55,400 nt of DNA from an uncultured Caulobacteraceae bacterium (GCA_937967425.1 CALBST010000375.1:1-55400), one strand, 5' to 3'; positions 43,999 through 51,314 are shown, counted from the stretch's first letter. Made by a program: numbers and translations. Notes: a model not told the origin generated them from the sequence alone.

Positions 43999-44074
43999 GA
44001 TGCCTCAGTGAGATCGCCGCGTCAGTGCGCTCGGTCTCACGGGTTTGGAACGCCGAAGGTGCTCCCTGTTGCCG

Positions 44075-44194
44075 CTAGAGGACCTTCGCCAGAGCAAGGC
44101 CCAACCAGGCAGCGGCCGCCAACGCTGCAAGCACCAGCGCCCATTCTTTGAGGCCGAGCTCTGGCTCTCCTCCTGGGTCTCTTTGGCCGGGCAT
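44075..44194 (-). CDS. 39-residue single-span membrane protein candidate
   Basis: ATG 44194 to TAG 44075 encodes 39 residues: a polar start 'MPGQRDPGGEPELGLKE' and one hydrophobic helix 'WALVLAALAAAAWLGLALAK' before 'VL'. AGAAGGAA lies just upstream of the ATG (rather close for a Shine-Dalgarno site). It lies 70 bp downstream of the recombinase on the same strand. No family is recognised, so this rests on composition and position. Confidence 0.45.
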   Translation of the reverse strand: MPGQRDPGGEPELGLKEWALVLAALAAAAWLGLALAKVL

Positions 44195-44264
44195 TTCCTT
44201 CTCACTCTGGTCGCTTCTTACCAGCCTAGCCGAGCTGAGAGGAGCCATCTCTCATGCCTCTCAC

Positions 44265-45227
44265 TCAACGTTCGGCGCTATAGCGCCATCTTCTTTCATG
44301 AAGCGCTTTGGTTGAAGCATTCTCGACATAGCGCAGCAGCACCGACGTCGTCTTCCAACCGCCGGCTTGCATAATCGCGAACGAGTCAAAGCCGGCGACG
44401 AGCATGTCCTGCGCCGCGCCCACCCGCATCGAATGACCCGAGAGACCGCGTGCTGTCTCTACTTCGACACCGGCTCTCCGCGCCGCGCGCTTAATCAGCC
44501 GGCGGATTGAGCAGGTGTTCAGGGCGCACTCGGACGGCCGCCCGAGGTGAAGCCCACGAAAGAGCGGCCCCTCCTCTACCTTTGACAGCTCAAGCCAACG
44601 CTGCAGCGCCTTTGACGCCTGCGGCGAGAGCCAAGCTATGCGCCCGTCACCAGCCTGGTCGCACTTTGACCGTGTGATGATCACGCTCCATTGGCCGTCG
44701 CTTGCAGTGCGCAGATGCTCAAAGCGCATCGCGGCAAGCTCGGCGCTGCGACAGAGCGTGTCATAGCCGACCGCGATGAGAGCCGCGTCCCTGGCGCCTG
44801 CGAGCGTGTTGGGCTGCTTGTCTAGAATCCGTTTGAGGATGTCCGAGCTCAGCCCCTTGGATTGCGCCGGCCGACGCGGTTTGCGTTTGGCTGCACGACG
44901 TAACGCTAGGCGCACTGCGCTGGCGCCCGTTGGGCTCGGCAGATCGTGCATCGCGTGGGCGAAGGCGATCGACGCCAGACGCCGGCGCAATGTCGCTGGT
45001 GAGACAGCATCAACTTCCGCGTCGATAAAGGCCGCGACCACATCCGGTTCGGCTGGGAGCCAGTGCTCCCCCTCGCTGGAACACCAGGATTGGAAAACTC
45101 TGAGATCCGCGCGATAGCCCCGCAGCGTTGTTTCTGCGTATGCGCCCTTGCAGCGGGTGAACATCGCATCGAGCATCGCGGCTGGCGTCACGTGCGCGCT
45201 AAGGGCCAGAGAGCGCATCCGTGTCAT
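44265..45227 (-). CDS. Tyrosine recombinase/integrase
   Basis: The 320-residue protein has an N-terminal SAM-like core-binding region ('YAETTLRGYRADLRVFQSWC') and a C-terminal catalytic domain. The catalytic set is Arg160 ('LCRSAELAAMR'), Lys near 188, His265 and Arg268 ('SGHSMRVGAAQDML'), Trp291 in place of the second His ('GGWKTTSVLLRY') and nucleophile Tyr300. All expected residues are present, so it may be active. It cuts and rejoins DNA at specific sites. Its start overlaps the stop of an upstream 151-residue gene. The TA-rich region starts on the other side of that gene, and no tRNA or obvious att pair is seen. Confidence 0.88.
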   Translation of the reverse strand: MTRMRSLALSAHVTPAAMLDAMFTRCKGAYAETTLRGYRADLRVFQSWCSSEGEHWLPAEPDVVAAFIDAEVDAVSPATLRRRLASIAFAHAMHDLPSPTGASAVRLALRRAAKRKPRRPAQSKGLSSDILKRILDKQPNTLAGARDAALIAVGYDTLCRSAELAAMRFEHLRTASDGQWSVIITRSKCDQAGDGRIAWLSPQASKALQRWLELSKVEEGPLFRGLHLGRPSECALNTCSIRRLIKRAARRAGVEVETARGLSGHSMRVGAAQDMLVAGFDSFAIMQAGGWKTTSVLLRYVENASTKALHERRWRYSAER

Positions 45228-45679
45228 CTGCGCTTCAGGACCTGACGCAGCTCATCAGCGCCGCCCTTAATCAGCACCCAGGCCATTTCCTCGCAATCTT
45301 GCGGCTCTTGGATCCTGAGGCCCATCTCGATCTTGGCGAGGGCGCCCTCTCCGCTTGTTGCGCGCATTTGAGCGATCTGCACGGCGGAGCGCTCTAGCTT
45401 TCGCTCAGCCGTGTTGAGCTTACGCGTCAGCGCGCGAAGCGCGCGCGCTTCGGGCAATCCGCTTCGCAAAGCGCGAGTCAGACCCAGCTGCTTGCAGCGT
45501 TTGAAGAGCTGGGTCTCTAAGCGCTGCCAACGCAGTGCAATTGCGTCCGCTTCTGCCCTTCCACATCGCCACTTCGACACCGCGCTCGTGACCGGGTCGA
45601 GAGTTGGTCCCGCCGAGACGGCTGAGACACCCGGAAGAATGGCCGCGCCCAACATTAGGCTTCGTCGTGATACCTTCAT
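45224..45679 (-). CDS. Hypothetical protein with Tat-like signal, upstream of recombinase
   Basis: The 151-residue protein begins 'MKVSRRSLMLGAAILPGVSA', a twin-arginine-type signal peptide, then a long Ala/Arg/Leu-rich region with heptad character ('ALRALTRKLNTAERKLERSA') suggesting a helical coiled coil. No domain is recognised. An upstream start at 45691 would add four residues. The overlap with the recombinase (ATGA at 45224-45227) shows they form one operon. An exported helical protein linked to a recombinase is odd. Confidence 0.62.
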   Translation of the reverse strand: MKVSRRSLMLGAAILPGVSAVSAGPTLDPVTSAVSKWRCGRAEADAIALRWQRLETQLFKRCKQLGLTRALRSGLPEARALRALTRKLNTAERKLERSAVQIAQMRATSGEGALAKIEMGLRIQEPQDCEEMAWVLIKGGADELRQVLKRR

Positions 45680-45717
45680 CCTAGCCCTCAAACCGTCTAT
45701 TAAGAGGATTACGGCTA

Positions 45718-45783
45718 GAACTTAGCGAATTTCGCCGACGCTGTCAACGAATTCCGATCAGTACTTAGAGATTTTCACCGACT
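45718..45783. promoter_or_regulatory. Pair of 23-bp direct repeats in divergent XRE promoter
   Basis: GAACTTAGCGAATTTCGCC (45718-45736 shown; to 45740) and GTACTTAGAGATTTTCACC (45761-45779 shown; to 45783) match at most positions and are 43 bp apart. They fill the gap between the leftward Tat-signal gene (start 45679) and the XRE gene (start 45784). They are likely sites for the XRE regulator. Confidence 0.5.
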
Positions 45784-46038
45784 ATGCCCACGCCCGAACA
45801 AATTAGGATGGCCAGAGCAGCGCTAGGATGGAGCGTCCGTGAGTTGGCCGATGCAAGCTCCGTTGCGGACTCCACGATCCTCCGCTTCGAGACCGGCAAA
45901 GGCGGGATGCAAACAGGCACGCTCGCTAAGATTAGAGAAACCCTGGAACAGGCCGGCATCGTCTTCCTCGAGGCGGACGATCGTCATGGACCCGGGGTCA
46001 GATTAAAGACGAACCCGAAGACGGCTCTTGAAAACTAG
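45784..46038 (+). CDS. XRE family HTH regulator
   Basis: The 84-residue protein is a compact helix-turn-helix: 'PEQIRMARAALGWSVRELAD', 'ASSVADSTILRFETGKGGMQ', 'TGTLAKIRETLEQAGIVFLE' and 'ADDRHGPGVRLK'. This short XRE type, common near mobile genes in alphaproteobacteria, ends in a beta strand instead of a sensor domain. It faces the recombinase operon across a pair of direct repeats and probably controls it. A second, truncated copy of the same family lies at 50802-50957. Confidence 0.85.
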   Translation: MPTPEQIRMARAALGWSVRELADASSVADSTILRFETGKGGMQTGTLAKIRETLEQAGIVFLEADDRHGPGVRLKTNPKTALEN

Positions 46039-46057
46039 ACTAGACCACACTAGACTA
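46034..46057 (+). promoter_or_regulatory. Direct repeats ACTAGACTA before phd/vapC pair
   Basis: ACTAGACTA occurs at 46034-46042 and 46049-46057, 15 bp apart, with extra CTAG in between. They end 22 bp before the antitoxin start and overlap the XRE stop. An antitoxin operator is inferred. Confidence 0.5.
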
Positions 46058-46079
46058 TTCTCTTACGGAGTGGTCGAAG

Positions 46080-46349
46080 ATGCCGGACGCTTGGACAGTA
46101 CAGGATGCGAAGGCGCAGCTTTCAGAGCTGCTTCGCCGCGCACGTGCGGGAGAACCCCAGCGTATCGGGGTCACCGATGACGCCTGCATGCTGGTGTCTG
46201 CGAAAGAGTGGGAGGCGTGTCACCCGTCTTCACTCGGCGCTTGGCTTGTCGAACATGCACCGCGCGGTCCCGACCTCGAATTGCCGTCTCGCAAGTCCAA
46301 ACGAGGCGACCCGTTTGAGGACCGCGTCGGCGCTGGCGGGAAGACATGA
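46080..46349 (+). CDS. Phd/YefM-type antitoxin
   Basis: The 89-residue protein has the Phd N-terminal DNA-binding fold ('WTVQDAKAQLSELLRRARAG', 'EPQRIGVTDDACMLVSAKEW'), followed by a short C-terminal segment that would bind the toxin. The stop overlaps the PIN toxin start by four bases. The ACTAGACTA repeats upstream are its probable operator. Confidence 0.85.
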   Translation: MPDAWTVQDAKAQLSELLRRARAGEPQRIGVTDDACMLVSAKEWEACHPSSLGAWLVEHAPRGPDLELPSRKSKRGDPFEDRVGAGGKT

Positions 46350-46762
46350 AACCGGTCTTGCTCGACACCAATGTTCTCTCCGAATTGGTTCGACCGAAAC
46401 CCGAACCGAAAGTTTTGACATTTCTCCGAGCACAAGACTCGCCGTTTATCTCAGCCTTGACGCTTCACGAACTCGCGTTCGGCGCCGAACGCGCTCCGGA
46501 TAGCGCACGTCGGGCAAAGCTCAATCTTTGGATTTCTGGCATCCAGTCCCAATTTGCTGGACGCATCGTCGACATCGATGGGGAGATCGCATCCGTGGGC
46601 GGGCGCCTTCGCGCCGCGGCGGCGAATGCGGGCCACGCCGTCGATGCAATGGACAGCCTCATTGCGGCCTGCGCGGTCTCGCGAGACGCCGCCATCGCTA
46701 CGCGCAATCTTCGGGATTTCGCCCCCCTCGGGATTCAACTCATCAATCCTTGGGACGAATGA
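46346..46762 (+). CDS. vapC: PIN-domain toxin (VapC-like)
   Basis: The 138-residue protein has the PIN nuclease acidic set: Asp in 'VLLDTNVLSEL', Glu in 'LTLHELAFGAE', Asp in 'HAVDAMDSLIAACA' and the final 'AIATRNLRDFAPLGIQLINP' block. These coordinate Mg2+/Mn2+ for RNA cleavage (family knowledge). It is intact and of normal length. It overlaps the Phd-type antitoxin by four bases, a Phd/VapC (FitB-like) pairing. Confidence 0.9.
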   Translation: MKPVLLDTNVLSELVRPKPEPKVLTFLRAQDSPFISALTLHELAFGAERAPDSARRAKLNLWISGIQSQFAGRIVDIDGEIASVGGRLRAAAANAGHAVDAMDSLIAACAVSRDAAIATRNLRDFAPLGIQLINPWDE

Positions 46763-46792
46763 GCGGCGCGCCGTCGCCGACCGGCAATTTGC

Positions 46793-46930
46793 CGTCAACG
46801 CCTCGCCAAGCTCGCGGCGCTGCGCGAGGCGGCGCGCGTCGGTATGGCCGAATTTGACGCCGGCCGGTTCAGCCCTGTCTCTGACGCCGGCGGACTGCGC
46901 GGCGCGGTGGACGAAGAACGAAGAGCTTGA
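46793..46930 (+). pseudogene. C-terminal remnant of a ParD-like antitoxin
   Basis: In one frame this stretch reads 'RQRLAKLAALREAARVGMAE', 'FDAGRFSPVSDAGGLRGAVD' and a stop at 46928-46930. The 'KLAALREAARVGxAxxDAGRF' pattern is the C-terminal helix of many ParD proteins. The ribbon-helix-helix N-terminus is missing, so it is a fragment directly after the vapC stop. Confidence 0.55.
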
Positions 46931-47113
46931 AGGACGCCCATTGGAGGCGTTTGATGAGGACCGGACTCGGAACCGCCTGCGTGAGAGCGGCGAAGGGAGA
47001 AGACACCGACTTTCCGTTGCCAGACATCACGCTCTGGCTCCAGAACGACGTCATCTTCTTGCCGAGCGAATGTTTACCTCAGCCGCGGCCTCGCCGGATG
47101 GACCATTGACATT

Positions 47114-47152
47114 ATATCCTATTGGGATATATTAATATCCCACGGAGGATAT
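47114..47152. promoter_or_regulatory. VapB operator: alternating ATATCC/GGATAT half-sites
   Basis: Half-sites ATATCC (47114-47119), GGGATAT (47124-47130), ATATCCC (47135-47141) and GGATAT (47147-47152) alternate in orientation. The central pair GGGATAT-ATTA-ATATCCC is a perfect inverted repeat. The last half-site abuts the TTG start at 47154, and the Shine-Dalgarno GGAGG (47144-47148) lies inside it. Autorepression by VapB is inferred. Confidence 0.65.
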
Positions 47153-47153
47153 T

Positions 47154-47399
47154 TTGGCATTATTCGTTAAAGACCCGGAGGTCGACCGCTTGGCCGAGCG
47201 TCTCGCGAGGCTGCGAAAGGCCAGTAAAACCGAAGTTGTCCGTGATGCGCTTCGACATGAGCTGGAGCGCGAAGAACAGGCGCCCGGCCTGGTGGAACGG
47301 GGCGTTGCATTCGTGCGCGAACTGAACGCGCGCGCGAAGCCTGACGCTGTACAGCCGGCCGACAAGGATTTCGTCGACAGCCTTTACGGCGAGCACTGA
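47154..47399 (+). CDS. vapB: VapB-type antitoxin
   Basis: The 81-residue protein has 'ALFVKDPEVDRLAERLARLR', 'KASKTEVVRDALRHELEREE', the N-terminal ribbon-helix-helix of the VapB/Rv0623-type antitoxins that accompany PIN toxins. The TTG start at 47154 has GGAGG 5-9 bases upstream, which decides the start. The final bases overlap the VapC start (ATG at 47399), so the two are coupled. It should bind the four ATATCC/GGATAT half-sites upstream. Confidence 0.87.
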   Translation: MALFVKDPEVDRLAERLARLRKASKTEVVRDALRHELEREEQAPGLVERGVAFVRELNARAKPDAVQPADKDFVDSLYGEH

Positions 47400-47794
47400 T
47401 GTTTATCGACGCGTCGGCGCTCACCGCCATCCTCACCAGCGAGCAAGACGCGCGCGAACTGCTGGCGCGAATGCAGAACTCCAACGAGCGCCTCACGTCG
47501 CCGTTGGCGATCTGGGAAACAACGATCGCTGTCGCCCGCCAGCTGGGCTTGGAAATTAAGGATGCGCAGCTCGCCGTTGAAGACTTTTTGAAGCTGGTGA
47601 ACGTCGAAGTGCGCGCCGTCCCAGCCGAAGCGCGCGTTCTGGCGATCGACGCCTATGCGCGTTACGGCAAAGGACGCCATCCCGCGGCGCTTAATTTTGG
47701 GGATTGCTTCGCCTACGCCTGCGCGCGCGCCGCGAAGGCGCCTCTCCTCTACAAGGGCGATGACTTTCCCCAGACGGATATCGAAACCGCCTAA
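47399..47794 (+). CDS. vapC: PIN-domain toxin (VapC)
   Basis: The 131-residue protein has Asp4 in 'MFIDASALTAIL', Glu in 'PLAIWETTIAVARQL', Asp in 'ALNFGDCFAYACARAAKAPL' and 'LYKGDDFPQTDI', the acidic set of PIN nucleases. Length and all key residues are normal. VapC toxins cleave tRNA or rRNA, which is family knowledge. It forms a classic VapBC pair with the 81-residue antitoxin. Confidence 0.9.
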   Translation: MFIDASALTAILTSEQDARELLARMQNSNERLTSPLAIWETTIAVARQLGLEIKDAQLAVEDFLKLVNVEVRAVPAEARVLAIDAYARYGKGRHPAALNFGDCFAYACARAAKAPLLYKGDDFPQTDIETA

Positions 47795-48506
47795 ACTCGC
47801 GCCGCGCATCGCAAGACCTTGGCTCGATTTGTAGAGCGACTTAACTTAGCGCTCAGCCTTGCCGACCGAACCACAGCAAACGAAGCATCGGGATCTGAAC
47901 GTGAAGATCAGTGCTGGCGACACAGCGGGCGAAATTCCCGAAGCGGACCGGGCGGCGGCGGGAGCTGACGTTGGTTTGGCAAACGAGGCCAGGACCTCAT
48001 CGCCCTGGCCACGATCACGTTCGGAAAGCTGGCGCGAACCCGTCGCCGCATTCTTGAAGAGATCAGCGCTATCGCCGCCGCCGACACCGACCGCACCTAT
48101 GAGGCCTTTCTGGTCCACGCCCAAACCGCCATTTGTTACGACGCGGTCTATCGCTAGCGCGTTTGAACTTACGTTATGGGCCCCGCCTTACATAGGCGCA
48201 GCAAGACCTTTTTCGAGCGCGCGCGCCGCGCGCAGATCTCGGTCGCCACATGCGCGATAAAGCCAGCCATAGCGCACGCCCGAAAAGTGGAAGCCGGTTT
48301 TCGAATAAGCGTGCGCGATAAGCAGCCAGGTGTCGCGCGTGCGAGGTCGGGCGCCGTCGCTCAGGCCGGATTAGCGTACGTAGCGGACGTTCGCCTTCAC
48401 CTGCGACCAACGACAACAATTCGCCGATTTCGGTGAGTTCAAGGCATCGCCTTCTTGACCTTCGCGGATCGGCGGACTATTCATTTTGAATATACAGAGG
48501 CGACCG
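47795..48506. other. Gene-poor region with possible fragment and a dispersed repeat
   Basis: An open stretch ending at TAG 48157 reads 'DLIALATITFGKLARTRRRI', 'LEEISAIAAADTDRTYEAFL', 'VHAQTAICYDAVYR', which looks protein-like but lacks a start and is preceded by a stop; it may be a decayed gene. A palindromic element lies at 48249-48320. No intact gene is seen. Confidence 0.45.
48249..48320 (+). repeat. Palindromic dispersed element, copy 2
   Basis: CATGCGCGATAAAGCC, then GCGCACGCC, GAAAAGTGGAAGCCGGTTTT and GTGCGCGATAA follow in the order seen (reverse strand) at 27754-27808. The ends ('TGCGCGATAA') recur as direct copies. It is an intergenic palindromic element. Confidence 0.6.
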
Positions 48507-48770
48507 ATGGCAAATACCTCGCTTTCGCTAGGGACGCATTGGGAAAAGTTCGTGAAGCGCGAGATCGCGAGTGGTCGCTATGCGTCCGCGAGCGAGGTCG
48601 TCCGCGCTGCGCTTCGTGAACTTGAAGAGCGCGGCAAAAGACTTAAGGCCCTCCAGGATCACCTGGCAGAGGGCGCCCAACAGGCGCGCAAAGGTGAGTT
48701 CGTCGAGTTCTCTGTCGACGACATCCTAAAGCGAGCAAAGAAGCGCGCCGCCAAGAGCGACAAAGCTTGA
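48507..48770 (+). CDS. parD: ParD family antitoxin
   Basis: The 87-residue protein has 'NTSLSLGTHWEKFVKREIAS', 'GRYASASEVVRAALRELEER', the ParD ribbon-helix-helix, followed by a Lys/Glu-rich toxin-binding tail ('FVEFSVDDILKRAKKRAAKS'). The start is ATG 48507 with GAGG about eight bases upstream; a frame from 48486 is less likely. It overlaps the toxin start by four bases (TTGA). Confidence 0.9.
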   Translation: MANTSLSLGTHWEKFVKREIASGRYASASEVVRAALRELEERGKRLKALQDHLAEGAQQARKGEFVEFSVDDILKRAKKRAAKSDKA

Positions 48771-49069
48771 GTTCGTATCGCCTCACGCCGCGTGCGCTCA
48801 GAGACTTGGATCAAATCGCCGACTACACGCTGGCCCAATGGGGTGACCGGCAGGTCGAGATTTATCTGAACGCGCTGGCGAAGAGGTTTGAATGGCTCGC
48901 GAAAAATCCAAATGCCGGACTAGCCCGAGATGACATCGCTCAGGGCTATCGGAGTTACCGCGAGGGATCCCACCTGATTTTCTATATGGTGGAACGGGGC
49001 GTTGTCGCAATCATTGGCGTTCCTCACGGGTCGATGGACATCGAGGCGTTCTTCCAGTCCCCAATCTGA
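48767..49069 (+). CDS. parE: ParE/RelE family toxin
   Basis: The 100-residue protein is a compact ParE-type toxin: 'YRLTPRALRDLDQIADYTLA', 'QWGDRQVEIYLNALAKRFEW', 'LARDDIAQGYRSYREGSHLI', 'FYMVERGVVAIIGVPHGSMD'. Length is normal and no frameshift is seen. The TTG start overlaps the ParD stop (TTGA at 48767-48770). It differs in sequence from the ParE at 11369, so the two pairs were acquired independently. Confidence 0.9.
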   Translation: MSSYRLTPRALRDLDQIADYTLAQWGDRQVEIYLNALAKRFEWLAKNPNAGLARDDIAQGYRSYREGSHLIFYMVERGVVAIIGVPHGSMDIEAFFQSPI

Positions 49070-49565
49070 ATAACCCGTGCCCCAGGGGGCGCGAACAACG
49101 ATCGGCCAACTTGCTCGATATTCGCCTTTGCTAGTCAAACCTCGCACATCGCGCGCGAGGGCACGCCCGCTTGATACAGGCCCCCCCTACCTTAGGCGTC
49201 AGGCTGGGAGGAAACGTATCAATTGGCGGCCCTTGGCCCGCGAGAGCCGTCGGAAAGATGTCGCTCGCCACAAACTCCGCAAATTCTGCGGAGATCAGAC
49301 CCCTATTCACCGCATCTTCGCCTGATGCACCCTTATTGGGCGCGCTTTGCGAGGACCGAACGCGCGACCCAGGCTTCAGCGCGCCAAGCAACGGTTTCAT
49401 CCGCGGAGGCGGGCGGGCCGATGCAGATCAAGACGCTCTTCAATCTGCTGGCGCCAGCGTGTTGACGTCCTCTTCTCCCCGAGGCCGGAGGACGCAGACT
49501 ATCGCCCGTTGCCGGTATTTCGCGAAATACGCCTCACCCGTGAACGCTGGTCGCCCTTAGGACAA
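49070..49565. other. Gene-poor gap before the mobile mystery protein pair
   Basis: No convincing gene is found. Several open frames cross the gap but have Arg/Pro-rich, shadow-like composition. No strong repeat or hairpin was seen. Confidence 0.5.
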
Positions 49566-50159
49566 TCAGCTGCGAGCGAACGCGAGCAATGGTGCGATAT
49601 CGCCGCTGTCAGCTTTCTTGAGTGCATCAATGTAGGCACGGCGTGTATCGGAGATCGAGACTATGCTGGCGCTGCCCCAGGTGAAACGCCGCCCGCCTAT
49701 TTGCGTCGCCAGGAGATCGCCGGCGAGACGCGACCAGCGGCCGTTGCCGTTCGCAAACGGGTGGACGCTGACAAGCTTATGGGCAAAGCGAACCGCGAGC
49801 TCATCTGGCGGCCATGATTTTTGTTCGACCCAGTATTTGGCGTCGTCTATGACTTGGCGCATGGTCACCGGGACCATGTAAGGCGCAATGCCGATGTTGC
49901 GTTCGCTCGACCTATATTTGCCCGCCCAGCGCCAAACGTCGCCGAACATTCGTAAATGCAGGCGCTGCAGGAAGACTTCGTCGAGCACATCACGCTTGCG
50001 CGAAAGCGCCCAACGCTCGCCGGCGGCGACATTGAGCGCTTCCACTTCGTTCAGTTCGCTTCTCAGCGCCACGTAGGCGGGGATGAGATCACGCCGCTCT
50101 TCTGGCGTCAGTGGCGTGGCCGCGTCATCGGCGGCGAAGAGATCGTCATCGCCACTCAT
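49566..50159 (-). CDS. Mobile mystery protein B (Fic family)
   Basis: The 197-residue protein carries the Fic motif 'HPFANGNGRWSR' (HPFxxGNGRxxR), with upstream 'LHLRMFGDVWRWAGKYRSSE' and 'VRFAHKLVSV'. Fic proteins add AMP or another nucleotide group to target proteins, using the motif His. No inhibitory S/T-x3-E-G/N motif was recognised at the N-terminus. It matches the 'mobile mystery protein B' subgroup, always found beside the HTH protein A. Its start overlaps the stop of protein A by four bases. Confidence 0.88.
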   Translation of the reverse strand: MSGDDDLFAADDAATPLTPEERRDLIPAYVALRSELNEVEALNVAAGERWALSRKRDVLDEVFLQRLHLRMFGDVWRWAGKYRSSERNIGIAPYMVPVTMRQVIDDAKYWVEQKSWPPDELAVRFAHKLVSVHPFANGNGRWSRLAGDLLATQIGGRRFTWGSASIVSISDTRRAYIDALKKADSGDIAPLLAFARS

Positions 50160-50620
50160 GGTTTGACAGCGTCGCCCCACAACCTGCGTCCGCCCGCTTC
50201 CGCAATCTCCGCGGCGAGCGCATCGATCATCTCTTTGCGATCGGCAGTGCGCGGCGCCTGGTCTTCAAGGTCCATGGTGTGCAGCACCGCGTCGAGTTCG
50301 CGCCGTGCGGCGGCAGCGGCAGCGTCTTGCACCATGGCTTCGAGCGGCCGCTTGGGCACGATCGCGTAGACCAAGGTGCAGTCGAGCGCTTCTGCCGCTC
50401 GCCGCAACGTGGCGAGCGTGATGCGCTCTTCGGCTTCATTGCGCTCAAGCTCAGTGACACTGGGCGGCCGCACGCCGAGACGCTCGGCAAGTTGACTGAG
50501 TTGGAGGCCCAAGGCGTCGCGTATGGCGCGGACCCAGCCGCCTGCTGGAGCAGGCCCGAACGCGGCGAAGGCGGCCAGACGTTCGTCGAGACGGCGGCGG
50601 GCAAGGCGACGGTGGTCCAT
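50156..50620 (-). CDS. Mobile mystery protein A (HTH)
   Basis: The 154-residue protein has a Cro/C1-type helix-turn-helix ('WVRAIRDALGLQLSQLAERL', 'GVRPPSVTELERNEAEERIT', 'LATLRRAAEALDCTLVYAIV') with 'HRRLARRRLDERL' before it and a helical C-terminus. This is the 'mobile mystery protein A' layout, whose genes move as a pair with the Fic protein B. It should act as antitoxin and repressor. ATG 50620 was preferred over 50644, as the dyad at 50625-50660 would otherwise lie in the gene. Confidence 0.85.
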   Translation of the reverse strand: MDHRRLARRRLDERLAAFAAFGPAPAGGWVRAIRDALGLQLSQLAERLGVRPPSVTELERNEAEERITLATLRRAAEALDCTLVYAIVPKRPLEAMVQDAAAAAARRELDAVLHTMDLEDQAPRTADRKEMIDALAAEIAEAGGRRLWGDAVKP

Positions 50621-50624
50621 AGGG

Positions 50625-50660
50625 TATAGCCTAATATCACGCATCCATAAAAAGGCTATA
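50625..50660. promoter_or_regulatory. Operator candidate for mobile mystery pair: TATAGCCT...AGGCTATA
   Basis: TATAGCCT (50625-50632) and AGGCTATA (50653-50660) are perfect inverted arms 20 bp apart just upstream of the protein A start. Outer GGGTAT/ATACCC extends the symmetry. TTAGGCCTTA (50683-50692) is a further palindrome nearby. Confidence 0.6.
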
Positions 50661-50801
50661 GCAAAATACCCCTTATTATATGTTAGGCCTTACCCTAATT
50701 CGATGCGATGCGTTCGCTCATCGAGCTCAACCAATGACGTCAGTCCAGAAGCTCGCGCGGCGCTCGAGCGCCGCCCCCCCGCCGATCTTGGCGGTAGGTA
50801 A

Positions 50802-50957
50802 ACCGGCACGCTCTCTAAGATTAGAGACACTCTCGAGACGGCAGGGATTGTCTTTCTTAAGGCAGACGATCGTTATGGACCCGGGGTCCGGCTGCGGGCG
50901 GACTCAAAGCAGGAATCACTGGAGCGAGAGACATACGCATTAAAGCAGCCCCCTTAG
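50802..50957 (+). pseudogene. C-terminal fragment of a second XRE regulator
   Basis: The frame from 50802 to TAG 50955 reads 'TGTLSKIRDTLETAGIVFLK', 'ADDRYGPGVRLRADSKQESL', clearly related to the C-terminal half of the XRE protein at 45784-46038 ('TGTLAKIRETLEQAGIVFLE', 'ADDRHGPGVRLK'). DNA identity is moderate, so it is an old paralogue, not a recent copy. The helix-turn-helix part is missing. With the intact gene it brackets the 46-50.7 kb TA set. Confidence 0.7.
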
Positions 50958-50971
50958 ACGAGCCCCCTCCC

Positions 50972-50997
50972 TTGACATTCTAGGGATGTTAGCTAAC
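50972..50997 (+). promoter_or_regulatory. Promoter/operator of the Phd/PemK-like pair
   Basis: TTGACA (50972-50977) is followed by the perfect palindrome GTTAGCTAAC (50988-50997), which overlaps the expected -10 position. The antitoxin start lies 10 bases further on. Autorepression by the Phd-type antitoxin is inferred. Confidence 0.6.
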
Positions 50998-51006
50998 TTA
51001 CCGAAC

Positions 51007-51303
51007 ATGAGTGGCGCCATGAAAATCTCAGCGGCGGAATTCCAGAACAATTTCGGCCGCTATACAGACGCCGCCAAGCAGGCTCCCGTCGTCGTGACGC
51101 GCTATGGCCGCGACGAACTGGTGGTCCTCTCGGCTGCCGAATACCAGCGCTTGCGCGCCTCGTTCCGGCGCGTGGTGGTGCTTAATGAGACGACGCCCGA
51201 TGAGGCGGCGCAACTCCTTCAAGCACTGGCTAACGCGCCCGCCTCCCCCGAGGCGCAAGCGCTCGACCACTTGATAGATGACGACGCCCGATCGGGCGCG
51301 TGA
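51007..51303 (+). CDS. Phd/YefM-type antitoxin
   Basis: The 98-residue protein has 'MKISAAEFQNNFGRYTDAAK', 'QAPVVVTRYGRDELVVLSAA', 'EYQRLR', the N-terminal DNA-binding fold of the Phd/YefM family, with a longer Ala-rich C-terminal part. The frame is open to 50986, but that lies in the palindrome; ATG 51007 was chosen, with 51019 (first residue of 'MKISAAEF') as an alternative. The toxin-like PemK gene begins 12 bases after its stop. Phd-type antitoxins usually pair with Doc or RelE toxins, so this is an unusual partner. Confidence 0.83.
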   Translation: MSGAMKISAAEFQNNFGRYTDAAKQAPVVVTRYGRDELVVLSAAEYQRLRASFRRVVVLNETTPDEAAQLLQALANAPASPEAQALDHLIDDDARSGA

Positions 51304-51314
51304 AGACCCGTTAG

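Larger units (their letters stand above)
46763..47153. other. Region with antitoxin remnant and no intact gene
   Basis: A ParD-type C-terminal fragment lies at 46793-46930 (separate entry). The rest up to the VapB operator shows no convincing gene; the open frames lack a recognisable fold. Confidence 0.5.

Noticed and set aside
43922..44264. Integron-like attC or tRNA att site near the recombinase
   Set aside because: The only strong hairpin is the terminator after the polysaccharide operon; no tRNA or repeated core pair was found.
45718..45783. CRISPR-like repeat pair
   Set aside because: Only two imperfect copies exist and both lie in a divergent promoter, so they are better read as operator sites.
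49131..49560. Frames on both strands before the Fic gene
   Set aside because: Shadow-like composition, and they overlap each other; nothing supports either strand.
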